In this document: positions 46,884 to 57,708 of the stretch, piece after piece
How the letters are laid out: every line of letters starts with the position of its first letter
Numbering within the stretch: position 1 is the stretch's first letter
Assembly (NCBI GenBank): GCA_014526335.1
Contig: JACTAT010000010.1
Coordinates: forward strand, 1,146,743-1,210,742
DNA from: Chrysaora quinquecirrha
Lineage: Eukaryota; Cnidaria; Scyphozoa; Semaeostomeae; Pelagiidae
Length of the DNA stretch: 64,000 bases
Direction of reading: 5' to 3'
The notes under the pieces: model-generated
What the model was told of the DNA's origin: nothing
Seen by the model: the letters and a program-made list of their open reading frames with translations, nothing else
Databases searched by the model: none
Program-made: the position numbers and the translations under genes

Positions 46884-47674
46884 CCTTAGGGCGCATCTAC
46901 ACGAGAGCTGAAAACGGTCGTTCTTAAATTCTTTTAGGGATTAAGCGAATTATCACTTACAGTTACCGTGTAGATGGTCAATTTTGGTACCTTTTATCAA
47001 GAACGTTCTCGAGAACGGATGAAAGAAGCCGCTTGGGCAAGTTAAGCATCCCTTGGAGGTGCTTAACCTTGTACAGTCCATTGTTTAACAAATCTGTGCT
47101 GTCATCAAAGATTAAAACTTCCCTCTGCTGCAAAACATCTCACGCATTTCCAAAGGATTCAAATACAGAAAAACAAAATGACGGATGAAAAATTTTGAAA
47201 TTAGTAGTTTATTTCCTCATTTCCTTTTACAGAAGGTTTGCAGGGTTTGTTGAAGGGTTTTTGTTTCTCCTATGTTCATACTCATCTTGCTGAAAATTCG
47301 GTTTTTTTCAAACATAATAAATTTGACGGAGCAGAAGGGCGATACTAACAACAACGAATCAGAAGGGCAATGCCAGCCTTAGACATGTCACCTAAAAGCA
47401 CTCTAAAGCAGCCATTTTTATGAAGGACTTTGAATGTCTTCTTAAATCCTTGTGCAATTTTTGTACCATAAATAAAATATAATAATGAAATAGAAAACCA
47501 AAAATCTCGAATGCAGACAGTATGAAGGCTGTCATCAAATGATTACATTTAAAGTATCCTGCTGCTGTACGTCCCTGGAAAATATAAGCCGGAAAAACAG
47601 GAATTCAGCATTGGTCCATTGCTATCCTGCTGTTATGGTCAGGTTTTAAGCGCTCGTGTAGATGCGCCCTAAGG
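46884..47674. mobile_element. MITE with 'ccttagggcgcatctacacgag' ends
   Basis: Inverted tips ccttagggcgcatctacacg / cgtgtagatgcgccctaagg enclose 791 bp without a recognisable frame. No direct flanking repeat could be fixed because the tip itself is partly palindromic. Confidence 0.7.
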
Positions 47675-48119
47675 CGCAATCAAGATGCTTTCCAATTTCA
47701 AAATTTCTGCTTACCTTGAACGATGGATATCAAGGTAAAAAAAATCAATAAGTCATGTTTTACTGTTGACGTAGAGAGCAGCATCGCAGCCATAGTGGGC
47801 TGGAGCCGTACATCTCATGCAAATGTACGGCACATGTCGAATATGTACCGCTCATGTCTAATTTTCAAAAATAGTTTAAAAATAGAGAATGCATTGAAAT
47901 ATAGCAAAAGATAGCATTTAATTATTGTTAGATCCTCAGTTTACATATTCATAAGCATTTTAGATCATTTAAAGAAATATTAATTCTTGAAACCACAGAT
48001 TTGCTTTAGGCACTTTTAGGCCCTATTGCCAGTTCACAACAAAACTCTTCTGAAGGCCTATTCCTAATATCTAAGCATCATTTCTTGGACATTTGGTCAA
48101 CAAATCTTTACCAAGTTTG

Positions 48120-48955
48120 TATTAAAAGATTTTCGTAAAGATTTTGATTACTTTTCCAACTTTTTACATTTTTCGTTGCCTCCGATGTACCGCTCATGCA
48201 AGAAATGCTCCGACGTACGCCACATGCAAATCGCGCATAATATGAAAAGTATACACTGTATCAATATAGGAAATGCACAAATGAAGACGAAACAAGTACT
48301 ACATATGGATTTTTAAACAATTTTGATTATTTTCTAACTTTACATTTTTCGTTGCCTCCGATGTACCGCACATGCAAGAAAATGCTCCGACGTACGTCAC
48401 ATGCAAATCGCGCATAATTTGAAAAGTATACACTGTATCAATGTAAGAAATGCACAAATGAAGACGAAACAAGTACTACATATGGATTTTAAAACAATTT
48501 TGATTACTTTCTAACTTTACATTTTTCGTTGCCTCCGATGTACCGCTCATGCAAGAAATGCTCCGACGTACGTCACATGCAAATCGCGCATAATTTGAAA
48601 AGTATACACTGTATCAATGTAGGAAATGCACAAATGAAGACGAAACAAGTACTACATATGGATTTTAAAACAATTTTGATTATTTTCTAACTTTACCTTT
48701 TTCGTTGCCTCCGATGTACCGCTCATGCAAGAAAATGCTCCGACGTACGTCACATGCAAATCGCGCATAATTTGAAAAGTATACACTGTATCAATGTAGG
48801 AAATGCACAAATGAAGACGAAACAAGTACTACATATGGATTTTTAAACAATTTTGATTATTTTCTAACTTTACGTTTTTCGTTGCCTCCGATGTACCGCT
48901 CATGCAAGAAATGCTCCGACGTACGTCACATGCAAATCGCGCATAATTTGAAAAG
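48120..48955. repeat. Tandem repeat, about 177-bp unit, in the left arm
   Basis: Five units starting around gttgcctccgatgtaccgc (near 48177, 48352, 48529, 48706, 48884). Each contains cgacgtacgtcacatgcaaa and gaagacgaaacaagtactac. About two and a half inverse units occupy 49808-50295. Confidence 0.88.
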
Positions 48956-49304
48956 AATCGCGTACGTCACAATGAAAATAAAGTATGATGCATTAAGAAA
49001 AAGGTTTCGGATAGTACGCCTATTTTCATAGCCGGGATTTCACGAAGGAAAATGCTCACACTTAGCCTGCATTTGGGAATCCCAGGAGATTGTATAGCAA
49101 TTAAAATATGTTTAAGCGTTGTACCAAAGGAGGAAAACAGAAAGGTAGCATTACTAGAATACAACAGCCACCAAAGGTAAAATAATACGAAAGAATGTTT
49201 ATAGTGTCAATGGTTATGCCCAGGATTGTGATGTTTTCCTGATGCTTGTGGTTTCCTTACTGTGTCGGAGAGGAACTTCCAGTTACCTCTGTTGCTGATT
49301 TTCT

Positions 49305-49844
49305 TCAAAAGATCTTTGAATTTATTGTGAGCTTGCTTTTACCCTTCTTACCGTCTAAAGATCGCTTTGAGCATTTCTTTTTGCTCTTAGGTTCGCTTTC
49401 ACTCTGTTTTCTGACATTTCTACTTGATGCAGAGACTTTCGAACGTTTTTTCCCTTTCCGTTTGCAATTTAAGCAAAGCCACGGGGAAGAGGTCGTTTCT
49501 TGCTCACACTCTTTATGGTACCAAGATTGGCACCTAGAGCAGCAAATCATAGCAGTTTTCATATCAGGCAAATTGCAATGACAATAGAATTCAGGGCGAA
49601 TAATGTATTTACTACCGTTGGTATCTCTGGGGGAACCGTTAAACTGTATAAATTGGAAAGTTTTCATTTCTAGAGCTTCAATTATCCTTCGTCTCAGTTC
49701 TTTAAAATGGAAATATATTTCCTGTGGATCCACTTTCCTACAGAGGCACAGTGCAAAGCAGATAGCTGCTATTCCACTGTCGTTATCCTTAAGGGTCGAT
49801 GAAGTGTCAGCTGCATGTGACGTACGTCGGAGCATTTCTTGCAT
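49305..49844 (-). CDS. Ulp1-like protease end fused to a PHD finger (foldback core)
   Basis: 179 codons. The first 20 or so residues come from the arm satellite. The next part, NDSGIAAICFALCLCRKVDP (about residues 21-42), resembles the last conserved block of C48/Ulp1-type cysteine proteases (xDCGxFAIAFAxxLxxGxDP), but the catalytic Cys position is Ser (DSG) and the His/Asp region is absent. A zinc-binding PHD finger follows at about residues 95-137: CHCN…MICCSRCQSWYHKEC…WLCLNCK, giving the Cys4-His-Cys3 pattern that reads histone tails in other proteins. The C-terminal 40 residues are Lys/Ser-rich, probably a nuclear signal. Similar protease-PHD proteins are common in cnidarian transposon-like sequences (recalled). 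Either a captured gene fragment or the 3' exon of the element's own protein. Confidence 0.6.
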   Translation of the reverse strand: MQEMLRRTSHAADTSSTLKDNDSGIAAICFALCLCRKVDPQEIYFHFKELRRRIIEALEMKTFQFIQFNGSPRDTNGSKYIIRPEFYCHCNLPDMKTAMICCSRCQSWYHKECEQETTSSPWLCLNCKRKGKKRSKVSASSRNVRKQSESEPKSKKKCSKRSLDGKKGKSKLTINSKIF

Positions 49845-51944
49845 GAGCGGTACATCGGAGGCAAGGAAAAATGTAAAGTTAGAAAGTAATCAAAATTGTT
49901 TTAAAATCCATATGTAGTACTTGTTTCGTCTTCATTTGTGCATTTCTTACATTGATACAGTGTATACTTTTGAAATTATGCGCTATATGCATGTGACGTA
50001 CGTCGGAGCATTTCTTGCATGAGCGGTACATCGGAGGCAGGGAAAAATGTAAAAAGTTGGAAAAGTAATAAAATCGGAGCATTTTCTTGCATGTGCGGTA
50101 CATCGGAGGCAACGAAAAATGTAAAGTTAGAAAGTAATCAAAATTGTTTTAAAATCCATATGTAGTACTTGTTTCGTCTTCATTTGTGCATTTCCTACAT
50201 TGATACAGTGTATACTTTTCAAATTATGCGCGATTTGCATGTGGCGTACGTCGGAGCATTTTCTTGCATGAGCGGTACATCGGAGGCAACGAAAAATGTA
50301 AAATGTTGGAAAAGTAATCAAAATCTTTACGAAAATCTTTTAATACAAACTTGGTAAAGATTTGTTGACCAAATGTCCAAGAAATGATGCTTAGATATTA
50401 GGAATAGGCCTTCAGAAGAGTTTTGTTGTGAACTGGCAATAGGGCCTAAAAGTGCCTAAAGCAAATCTGTGGTTTCAAGAATTAATATTTCTTTAAATGA
50501 TCTAAAATGCTTATGAATATGTAAACTGAGGATCTAACAATAATTAAATGCTATCTTTTGCTATATTTCAATGCATTCTCTATTTTTAAACTATTTTTGA
50601 AAATTAGACATGAGCGGTACATATTCGACATGTGCCGTACATTTGCATGAGACGTACGGCTCCAGCCCAACCTCGCTCGAATGCAGAGGAAAATTTCTTT
50701 GCTTTGCGGAGGAGACATTGAAGACCTTAACAGTTTAAAACAGTTCTATTTCTCTGTTCTCTCTTCGCTGTAGAACTTTCAAAATGGCGGCCAAGTCAAA
50801 CTTGGGCTCTTGTTTAAGCTGAATTTGTGGTTGTTGAAGGATACTTGCAGTGTCTAACCACCCATGGGCTTACACGCTTTTTTTTATAAGGAACCACTTT
50901 ATAAGGAACCTACATGAAGAAGGCCTGAAAATTTAAAGAACTTATACTACTAAAGAGAAAATCCTTAAGCTTTGAAGTCTCTCTTGTCCCATTGTAGACC
51001 TTAATCTGGTTTTAATAAGTTTCAATTTGGAAAATGCTCTCTCTGCACTACATGATGCCAGAGGAATGGTCAGCGTAAGGGCAGCGTAATTTCCATTAGC
51101 GTTTTCACCTCACCATAGCACAAAAGGTCATCTCTAATTTCCTTATACAGGTCAATGATTGGTGCAGCTCGTTCTTCCTTTCTTGCTTTTTCCAACACAC
51201 GTTGCAAAATTTGTGATCTTTGAAGACTTAGGAGTTGAACTTCCAAAGAATCAGTGTCTAGGTCGTCTCTGTACCAGTCGATAGCATTCTTCAGATTTTT
51301 CAATGCCTCTGGAGTCTTTAAACGCTCGGGAACAAGATAGCCAAGACCTTTAAGGACAGTTGCACTTTGACTGTTAAATCTCGTTGCAATTGAGTTTTTC
51401 ATCAAGTCGAGAACCTGTAGAGGGTAAGATACTCGTAATTCGAATACAAGTATTGGCCACACAAAAAGTCCTGTTGGCTATTAACGTCATCTTATCACAA
51501 GTCGAAGGGTATCTCATGAAATGCAGTAATATCTATCTTTCTTTAAAGACTATTATTATGAAAACGTGAGAGACCATTCTTTATTAATATGTGAGAGAAC
51601 TTTATTTTGAACGTTATAGCTATTGATCATTCCTCTCTCTTTTTGCGTTATCCTAACTTCCCTTAATCATTTACAGTTATATTTCATGAAATGCAATCAA
51701 TGCAAGAATAAATGTGGAGGATACTTGCAGAGACAAAGGCAAACTTTGACAAGAAAGACTGTTCTTAAACGACACTTAAAAAAAGTTTTTTAAAACATAA
51801 AGCTATAATAGACAGCTATAGAACAGGAAAATGAACTTACATTATAGAAGAAGTCCATCCTCAGTTGGTCCTTTCTATCTAGATGCACAGCCGTGTTTTG
51901 GTTTTCATCTAGTCTCCTTAGTACATCAGCTACTTGTCAGAATC

Positions 51945-52562
51945 GTGCATTTTATGAAGCAAGCATGAAAATTGGCATACCTACCCAGTTTGATACGCTG
52001 AAAAAGATAGGATGCAGACCCCAATCGAAAAATGCCCCCAGTTGCTATTTTTAGACAGGGGTACTCGGGCCCAGTCTCTGTTTTGGTTACATTACTCTAC
52101 ATATCTATAAAATCGTATTTAGATGTCAAAATGAACTATATTGCCATAATTTGATACGTTGAAATTAATTATGTGGGTAATTTACTCAGAAAGTACCCCC
52201 AAATAGGATTTTGATGGGGGTACTTGGCCCCAGTCCCCTTTCTGTTGCAATTCTGTTATAATTCAACTATAAGATACAATAAAGTTCCAAAATCAACTAC
52301 GTTGGCATAATTTGACACGCGGAATATCGTAGCGAAAAGATTACTTCCATAAATTGCTCACCCATGCTATAAATAGAAAAGTATAACTCGGACCCAGACC
52401 TCTTTTTAACGTTATTTCGTTCTAATTCAACTATAAGACGTCATGAAGTTCTAAAATCTGCTAATTAGACATGATTTCACATGCTGAAAACGACAATAAA
52501 CAGACCCGTTTTATAAATCGTTCTTAAATGCTATTTCAGGCACGGATCACTTGTGCACAGTC
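51945..52562. repeat. Left terminal inverted repeat of the Academ-like element
   Basis: Inverse of 57709-58328. It contains two related sub-blocks (ggggtactcgggcccagtct and ggggtacttggccccagtcc), so each repeat is itself partly made of diverged internal repeats with a cataatttga word. Confidence 0.88.
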
Positions 52563-52613
52563 CTCGGAAAACACTTCCAAACTTTACCTTTTACATTACA
52601 TACTCACATTAAT

Positions 52614-52851
52614 CTATTCACACTGTCCATCACATTTGCAAAGTTCTGTACACGGAAGGTCAACACGCTTGCAACTACAGCGAGCTCCACATTTTCTCTT
52701 GCACGAACAACGCTTTAATTCTTTAAGTGCCTTTGATGCCTCGGGTATAGTCATCCATATAGGCTGATACGATTCATTTTCATCTTTCCAGCCCCATTGT
52801 GAAACATCAGGTAAATCTTGCACAACTCGCAATGATTGTCTCCACACAAAA
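52614..52851 (-). CDS. Academ-like transposase, last exon with Cys-rich CXC-type tail
   Basis: Acceptor cattttctag at 52852; the join to 52959 keeps phase. It begins FVWRQSLRVVQDLPDVSQW and ends with a Cys cluster RCSCKRKCGARCSCKR…CTELCKCDGQC (eight or more Cys in about 32 residues). This CXC/tesmin-like or Cys8 finger probably binds DNA or metal. Stop at 52614-52616, about 50 bases inside the left inverted repeat boundary. Confidence 0.72.
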
Positions 52852-52954
52852 CTAGAAAATGAATAAAGCTACTTATTTTCATGTTTCTACAACAATTCTA
52901 TGCCTGGCATTCCGGGCATCAGAATTTAGAATAATCAAGAAAATAAAAATCTAT

Positions 52955-54565
52955 CTACCCTGATTGATATGTTGCTCTTAAAGCATGCTGAAGAAGTGCA
53001 TCTTTTGTTGGTGGCAATCCATCCACTGGCCTGCCTTTCTTTGTGAATAGCTCTCTTCTAGCAGAATTAACAGAGGTGTTCAAAGACGATCGATCATATA
53101 ACAAAATGACGTATCTTTCAATGAGGGCCACGTCATCTTCACTTATGGTTATCGGCGAATCAGAGAGCTTCTTGAATGAATCTGTTATCTCTGGAAAAGC
53201 TTTCCAAGTTTCCCATGCAGATGTTTTACCTCTACCTGCGAATGAAGAGGTGGAGTCACAGCCAGTGAAGGCATACCAAAAGAGAAGCCCAGAACACATC
53301 TGCTCCCCAAGATTGTTTGCATATTCGTGAATAGGTAACCAGCGTCTGTGTTTGCCAGTGCCAAATTCTATCCACAACTCTTCCAGAAACAACTCACGGA
53401 AAATAGCTATTGCAATAATAACCACATCTGTATCAACTGTCTTGATCATTACCTTACGATGTCCAGATTCTGCCATATTCCTTGCATGTACGAAAACTCT
53501 CGTGTCAGCCTCCTCATGGTTACATGGTGCTAACGACAGAATGTTCATCGAATTGTTATTTGTAAGAACGCTGTCATTTACTGTAATAACTAATTGAATG
53601 TTGCTCAATCTGCTGTTGTTCACACATTTTGCAGCAATAAGGCGAAAAAGTTCTTCTTTATTTTCATTTACTCGAAGGAAGCTTTGCCAGCTTCGACACA
53701 CTGGCGTAGTCTCAACGACGCGAATTCGACTTCCAGTACCTCTTTCTGCTCTTGTAGATGCTTTGATGCTCTTTTTCCGATAAACGTCGAAAACAATATC
53801 TAGTCTTTCAATAGAGCTGCTTTTCTTTTTTGACACCAAATTATTTGCAAATTCTCGATCCGCGTACTCTCCAAACTTCTTGGATTCACTAGCAGGAGTC
53901 ATCTGAACCATGACAGCTCCATCCAAAACTAAACCTGTAACAAGCGGTTCTTCACAACTTGCCTCTCCATACTTTTCTAAAAATTTCATACAGTCAGACT
54001 TTGTTGAATGCCTGAGCTTGCCATAAACAGATAAAGCTGGCGGATAGCTGTGATTTTCGTGCGAAAAGAAATCATCCAAATCGCTCTCTCTTGTTTGACA
54101 TGCTACATAAAGTGAAGCATATAATGCGCAATCTTGCTTCAAGGATGAAATTTTTTCTCCAGATTTGTTCGTTGCAATTGAATTTTTCTGTCTGAAAAGA
54201 GTTAACTTGTTCTTTTTTATAATTTCATGAATTGACTTTTCCGAAGTAATAAGCCTCCTTCCCTTGAAATCCTCGTACTGATCTTTGCCTTTTTGTTTAG
54301 CTTCACGCACAGATTTTCTTGCTTGCTCCCCCATGATCACTTTGCTTCCAAGCATCATTAAGACATCTTCTTCTTCTTCAAAAGGATTTCCATCCTCGAT
54401 AAACACTTCATACAACGACTGAACATCTTTTCTAAATCGCTTTTCAAAAGGTATAGTATTCTCATGATGACTTTTACCATTTTTTGCATTATCAACTTCA
54501 ACAATAACATCGCCAAATTCAGAAATCATCCTTGCGATCTCAGGACCAGCTACCATCCACTGCAT
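52955..54565 (-). CDS. Academ-like transposase, XPG-like nuclease part (536 codons)
   Basis: Continues the preceding frame without a gap in homology: the first residues MQWMVAGPEIARM are internal to the family, so the ATG at 54565 is not a true start. Key motifs: NHEEADTRVFVHA (about residues 350-362), KTVDTDVVIIAIAIF (about 375-390), WYAFTGCDSTSSFAGRGK (about 426-443). Acidic pairs followed by GCD are the arrangement of XPG/FEN-type nucleases, the domain reported for Academ transposases. A near-consensus donor (gtagat) lies at 52958. The frame's stop just after it is intronic, and the last exon is 52614-52851. Confidence 0.78.
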   Translation of the reverse strand: MQWMVAGPEIARMISEFGDVIVEVDNAKNGKSHHENTIPFEKRFRKDVQSLYEVFIEDGNPFEEEEDVLMMLGSKVIMGEQARKSVREAKQKGKDQYEDFKGRRLITSEKSIHEIIKKNKLTLFRQKNSIATNKSGEKISSLKQDCALYASLYVACQTRESDLDDFFSHENHSYPPALSVYGKLRHSTKSDCMKFLEKYGEASCEEPLVTGLVLDGAVMVQMTPASESKKFGEYADREFANNLVSKKKSSSIERLDIVFDVYRKKSIKASTRAERGTGSRIRVVETTPVCRSWQSFLRVNENKEELFRLIAAKCVNNSRLSNIQLVITVNDSVLTNNNSMNILSLAPCNHEEADTRVFVHARNMAESGHRKVMIKTVDTDVVIIAIAIFRELFLEELWIEFGTGKHRRWLPIHEYANNLGEQMCSGLLFWYAFTGCDSTSSFAGRGKTSAWETWKAFPEITDSFKKLSDSPITISEDDVALIERYVILLYDRSSLNTSVNSARRELFTKKGRPVDGLPPTKDALLQHALRATYQSG

Positions 54566-57297
54566 TAATGCCTTTGGGCTCTGAAGAATGCCAATGACCC
54601 TCCTTCTTCTTTGATGAGCTTGTTATTTTGCTCATGTGCTTGGTCAGTGGCCATACAGGAAAATTTCCTACTTGTTTTCTGGACTGTAAATTTCCCGTTC
54701 ATAAATTGTTGGTACACATTTGGATGTCTTGTAGGTAACTCCCTTAAATCTTGCAAAAATACTGGAAGCCAGCGGGCATAATGAACATGATCCAGTGCAA
54801 ACATCCATGGAATTATCTGCTCCAGTGCGTCGCAAAACATTTTGAAATCTGCTATCCGTATACTCTTGACGAACATCAGTAAGAGCAGCTCCAGCTCGTA
54901 AGCGACAAAGAAATACTCGAATTGCGGTGATTTCGCTCTAGCCGAATCCACCCAACTATCGAAGCTTTCTTTACTTTCCTCTTTTTGATTTTTCTCAAAG
55001 GCACTTTTAAGCAAAAGATGCAAAGCAGCAACAGACACCTGATGCGCATACCTTGACTTCTTGACATGGAAGGCAGATAGTAGTGCCTCTGATGTTCCAG
55101 ATGTGAATACTTGTGCGGCCGTTATTAAATCACTCCATCCACTTCCTTCTAACCAATCTCCTATCATGCTCAAGGTCGCCATCTCGATATGTAGCCCACC
55201 CATCATGAATACGAATTTGTCTTCTCCGTAATCATGTACGAAATGCCACTGAACCTGCTTTCCAAGAGCATAAACTGGCTGGTCTGCAGTAACAACGGGT
55301 GTCTGATCCTTGTTCAGATTATCAACTGCTCTCTTTATCAGTTTCATGGTATGTTTCACCATAGCTAACGAGTTGATGTTTTCATTAATTAATGGCATTA
55401 ACGCAGAAAGACATTTCGGACGGGACAACAATGATGTCTTCTCTTCATGAAAAGCAGACCAAGAAATGCGGCTGCTGAGTTCTGGGAGATCATCTTTCTT
55501 TGCGAGTCCTTCAACATCTTTCAGCCAAGGTTTACTTTCTTTCAAAGGATTGTGTATTGGATCTTCTTTCCAGGCATTTATTGTTGGTACAGGACGATCA
55601 GCATTTCCTTTAGCTACTGGCGAAATGTCCAGATAGTATTCGGGCAACTGTGGTTTCGCAATCATATTTTCTTTGGATGTTGTATCAACGGTTATGATAT
55701 TCTCTTCAGTTCTTTGATCAGGATGTTGGAATAGAGAGATACCTGTGCCATGAAAATGATTTTGAGCAGATGTTGCTGACACGTTGTGGTCTATGTTATC
55801 TATTGCGGCAGTGGTGAATATGCCATCCTTCAGTGAGGCAGGACAAACCACATTTCTGTCTTCGTATTCTTTGCAAAGATGATTAGTTACGGCTGCTTTT
55901 ATGTCGTTTACTCTGTCATATGAAACGCTAACTCCTAATTTCGATAGTTTGTTGACTAAGCCGGCTTTACGCGTTTTTGTGTGAACCAGTAAACCAAGAT
56001 AAACAGGCAAGGGTGTTTCTCGATCCAAGGGCCGTCGCCGTTCTCCTCCGTCTCGCTTCTTTTTTGTTGAATTGAATCTAATAAGCTGAGCTATATTTAA
56101 AGCTGTTTCATCGTCACAATCAACTACTTCATTGTTTGCAGAAAAATTTGGGCCTTCAAGAAGCATTCGTATCAGGCACATTAAACTTTGAGGGACAGAT
56201 GATTTTACGTAATCTGAGTTAAAGTGCCCTTCAAAGGGAGAAAATTGCGAGAACAAGTCATTTCTGATGATTTCAGCAGCTTTGGCTAGGCACATTCCAT
56301 CATCCTGTGTGCTGCGCAAACATGCATCCAGTAATGCCTCGCCAGTTTCCTCATGGAAACCGAGAAGAATTTCCCTGCCTTTCTTAAACGCTTGGAGGTC
56401 GGGAACATGTTTCAAAAGTTGTTCCTTCAATCTAGTGCTATGGATATCATCTTGAGCGATGCCGTGACGCTTGATGTTGCATACCAAAAGCCTTTTTAGG
56501 TCGCTAAGTTTAAAAACTGGGGTACTGTCTGATTGCTTTCTTGTTTGTCTTATGTATGCTATCACCTCAGATAGAGCGATTCCATAAACTAATGAGTTGT
56601 CCTTCTCCTCAACAGACTCCTTGCTTTTCGTATCTCGAAGGCGATTATACAGCTTTGTGAGACATCCCTTGTGGTAATGTGCCTCAATTGCTACCATATC
56701 CCCTTGGCTAAGTTTTGCCAACAATTTTTCATCACAAAGCTCAGTGGCTGCAGCTCTGATGCGACGGTCAAATTCCATGGTACTCGCCCTACGTAGGTTT
56801 TTCTGGTCGTCAGTTGTTTCACAAAAAAAGCAGGTTGCCTTTACAAAGTTACGACTTTCATAGCTAGAGCGAGTACCTTTACTAAAAGACGAGTCTTGTG
56901 AAGAACCTGGGACCCCTTCTTCCACTTGACGTTTCTTGGCGCACTTAGCTCTAGCTCTCTCAAAATGGTATTTGTCACAGCTATTCCTGCATGACTTATG
57001 GAACTTAGCATTATTTTCAATGAATGATGCAAGGAGTTGCTGACCCTCGTTTCTTAGCCTATTCAAATTAATTCCATGTGGAAGCATACCAATCGATTCA
57101 AAACTTTGAAGATCTTCAGCAAGGCTCTTGTAGCCGGCATGTTTATCACGTTGCGTGTTATTATTTGGGCAAAGAAGCTTTTCCTTATTATCAGTTTGAC
57201 AAATTAAGCAACGGTTCCAATTGATTCTTGGCAGAGAATCAACATCAACAGAAGTAACTAATTCAAATTTTCGTTTGGCCATGTTTGCCCAACACAA
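54565..57297 (-). CDS. Academ-like transposase, N-terminal and central part (910 codons)
   Basis: The long frame opens MCWANMAKRKFEL. The N-terminal region has repeated Cys/His pairs suggesting zinc binding: RCLICQTDNKEKLLC (about residues 29-43), FHKSCRNSCDKYHFERA (about 98-114), a second TCFFCETTDDQKN and HYHKGCLTKLYNRL (about 155-220). Middle: DDETALNIAQLIRFNSTKK. Later: IEMATLSMIGDWLEGSGWS, then DHVHYARWLPVFLQDL (about residues 850-865) and ATDQAHEQNNKLIKEEGG near the end. These blocks occur in the large 'uncharacterised' transposon proteins of cnidarians and other invertebrates that I associate with Academ. The frame ends at 54565 because of a one-base shift just after EEGG in a G run (about 54595-54600); the other frame carries straight on. 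A sequencing error is possible. Confidence 0.78.
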   Translation of the reverse strand: MCWANMAKRKFELVTSVDVDSLPRINWNRCLICQTDNKEKLLCPNNNTQRDKHAGYKSLAEDLQSFESIGMLPHGINLNRLRNEGQQLLASFIENNAKFHKSCRNSCDKYHFERARAKCAKKRQVEEGVPGSSQDSSFSKGTRSSYESRNFVKATCFFCETTDDQKNLRRASTMEFDRRIRAAATELCDEKLLAKLSQGDMVAIEAHYHKGCLTKLYNRLRDTKSKESVEEKDNSLVYGIALSEVIAYIRQTRKQSDSTPVFKLSDLKRLLVCNIKRHGIAQDDIHSTRLKEQLLKHVPDLQAFKKGREILLGFHEETGEALLDACLRSTQDDGMCLAKAAEIIRNDLFSQFSPFEGHFNSDYVKSSVPQSLMCLIRMLLEGPNFSANNEVVDCDDETALNIAQLIRFNSTKKKRDGGERRRPLDRETPLPVYLGLLVHTKTRKAGLVNKLSKLGVSVSYDRVNDIKAAVTNHLCKEYEDRNVVCPASLKDGIFTTAAIDNIDHNVSATSAQNHFHGTGISLFQHPDQRTEENIITVDTTSKENMIAKPQLPEYYLDISPVAKGNADRPVPTINAWKEDPIHNPLKESKPWLKDVEGLAKKDDLPELSSRISWSAFHEEKTSLLSRPKCLSALMPLINENINSLAMVKHTMKLIKRAVDNLNKDQTPVVTADQPVYALGKQVQWHFVHDYGEDKFVFMMGGLHIEMATLSMIGDWLEGSGWSDLITAAQVFTSGTSEALLSAFHVKKSRYAHQVSVAALHLLLKSAFEKNQKEESKESFDSWVDSARAKSPQFEYFFVAYELELLLLMFVKSIRIADFKMFCDALEQIIPWMFALDHVHYARWLPVFLQDLRELPTRHPNVYQQFMNGKFTVQKTSRKFSCMATDQAHEQNNKLIKEEGGSLAFFRAQRH

Positions 57298-57708
57298 GTT
57301 CTTGTCATCTCAATTGTCTGCAGAAAAGTTCCGAAGAGAAGAGCGATAAACCAAAGACGCTTGAACCAAGTTAACAACGTACCTGTTTTATCAACAATCA
57401 GATTCTCGAACGATCACTTGTTTGATTTCGTGAATTTCGAAGCACTGTAAAACAGTGTAAAATAAAAACGCATTGCAATTGACTTTTATTTCAAAACTTC
57501 ATTCTCATTCATATTCGAAATTATTCGAAAAACAGCATACTTTGCATTCTTTAAATGAAGAAATTACCGTTACTGAATGACACAAGACTTTTTACGAATA
57601 TTTTTAGTCTGGAAGCCATTTTTCGCGATTTTAATGTCTCGTGGGTGGATTACAAAACGTCATGTCATTTCGAAATACAACAGAATTACAGAATTACATA
57701 AGGAAGAA

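Larger units (their letters stand above)
47797..50668. mobile_element. Foldback element with satellite arms and Ulp1/PHD core
   Basis: Tips gggctggagccgtac and gtacggctccagccc. About 330 bases of unique arm on each side are nearly perfect inverses (47797-48120 and about 50300-50668). Further in, both arms consist of a tandem repeat of about 177 bp. The core (about 48960-49800) carries a minus-strand frame with a PHD finger. 2,872 bp in total. No direct flanking repeat found. Confidence 0.85.

Noticed and set aside
53043..55734. Plus-strand frames opposite the Academ-like gene (for example 53043-53330 and 55447-55734)
   Set aside because: Shadow frames of the long minus-strand coding sequence, with no family resemblance.
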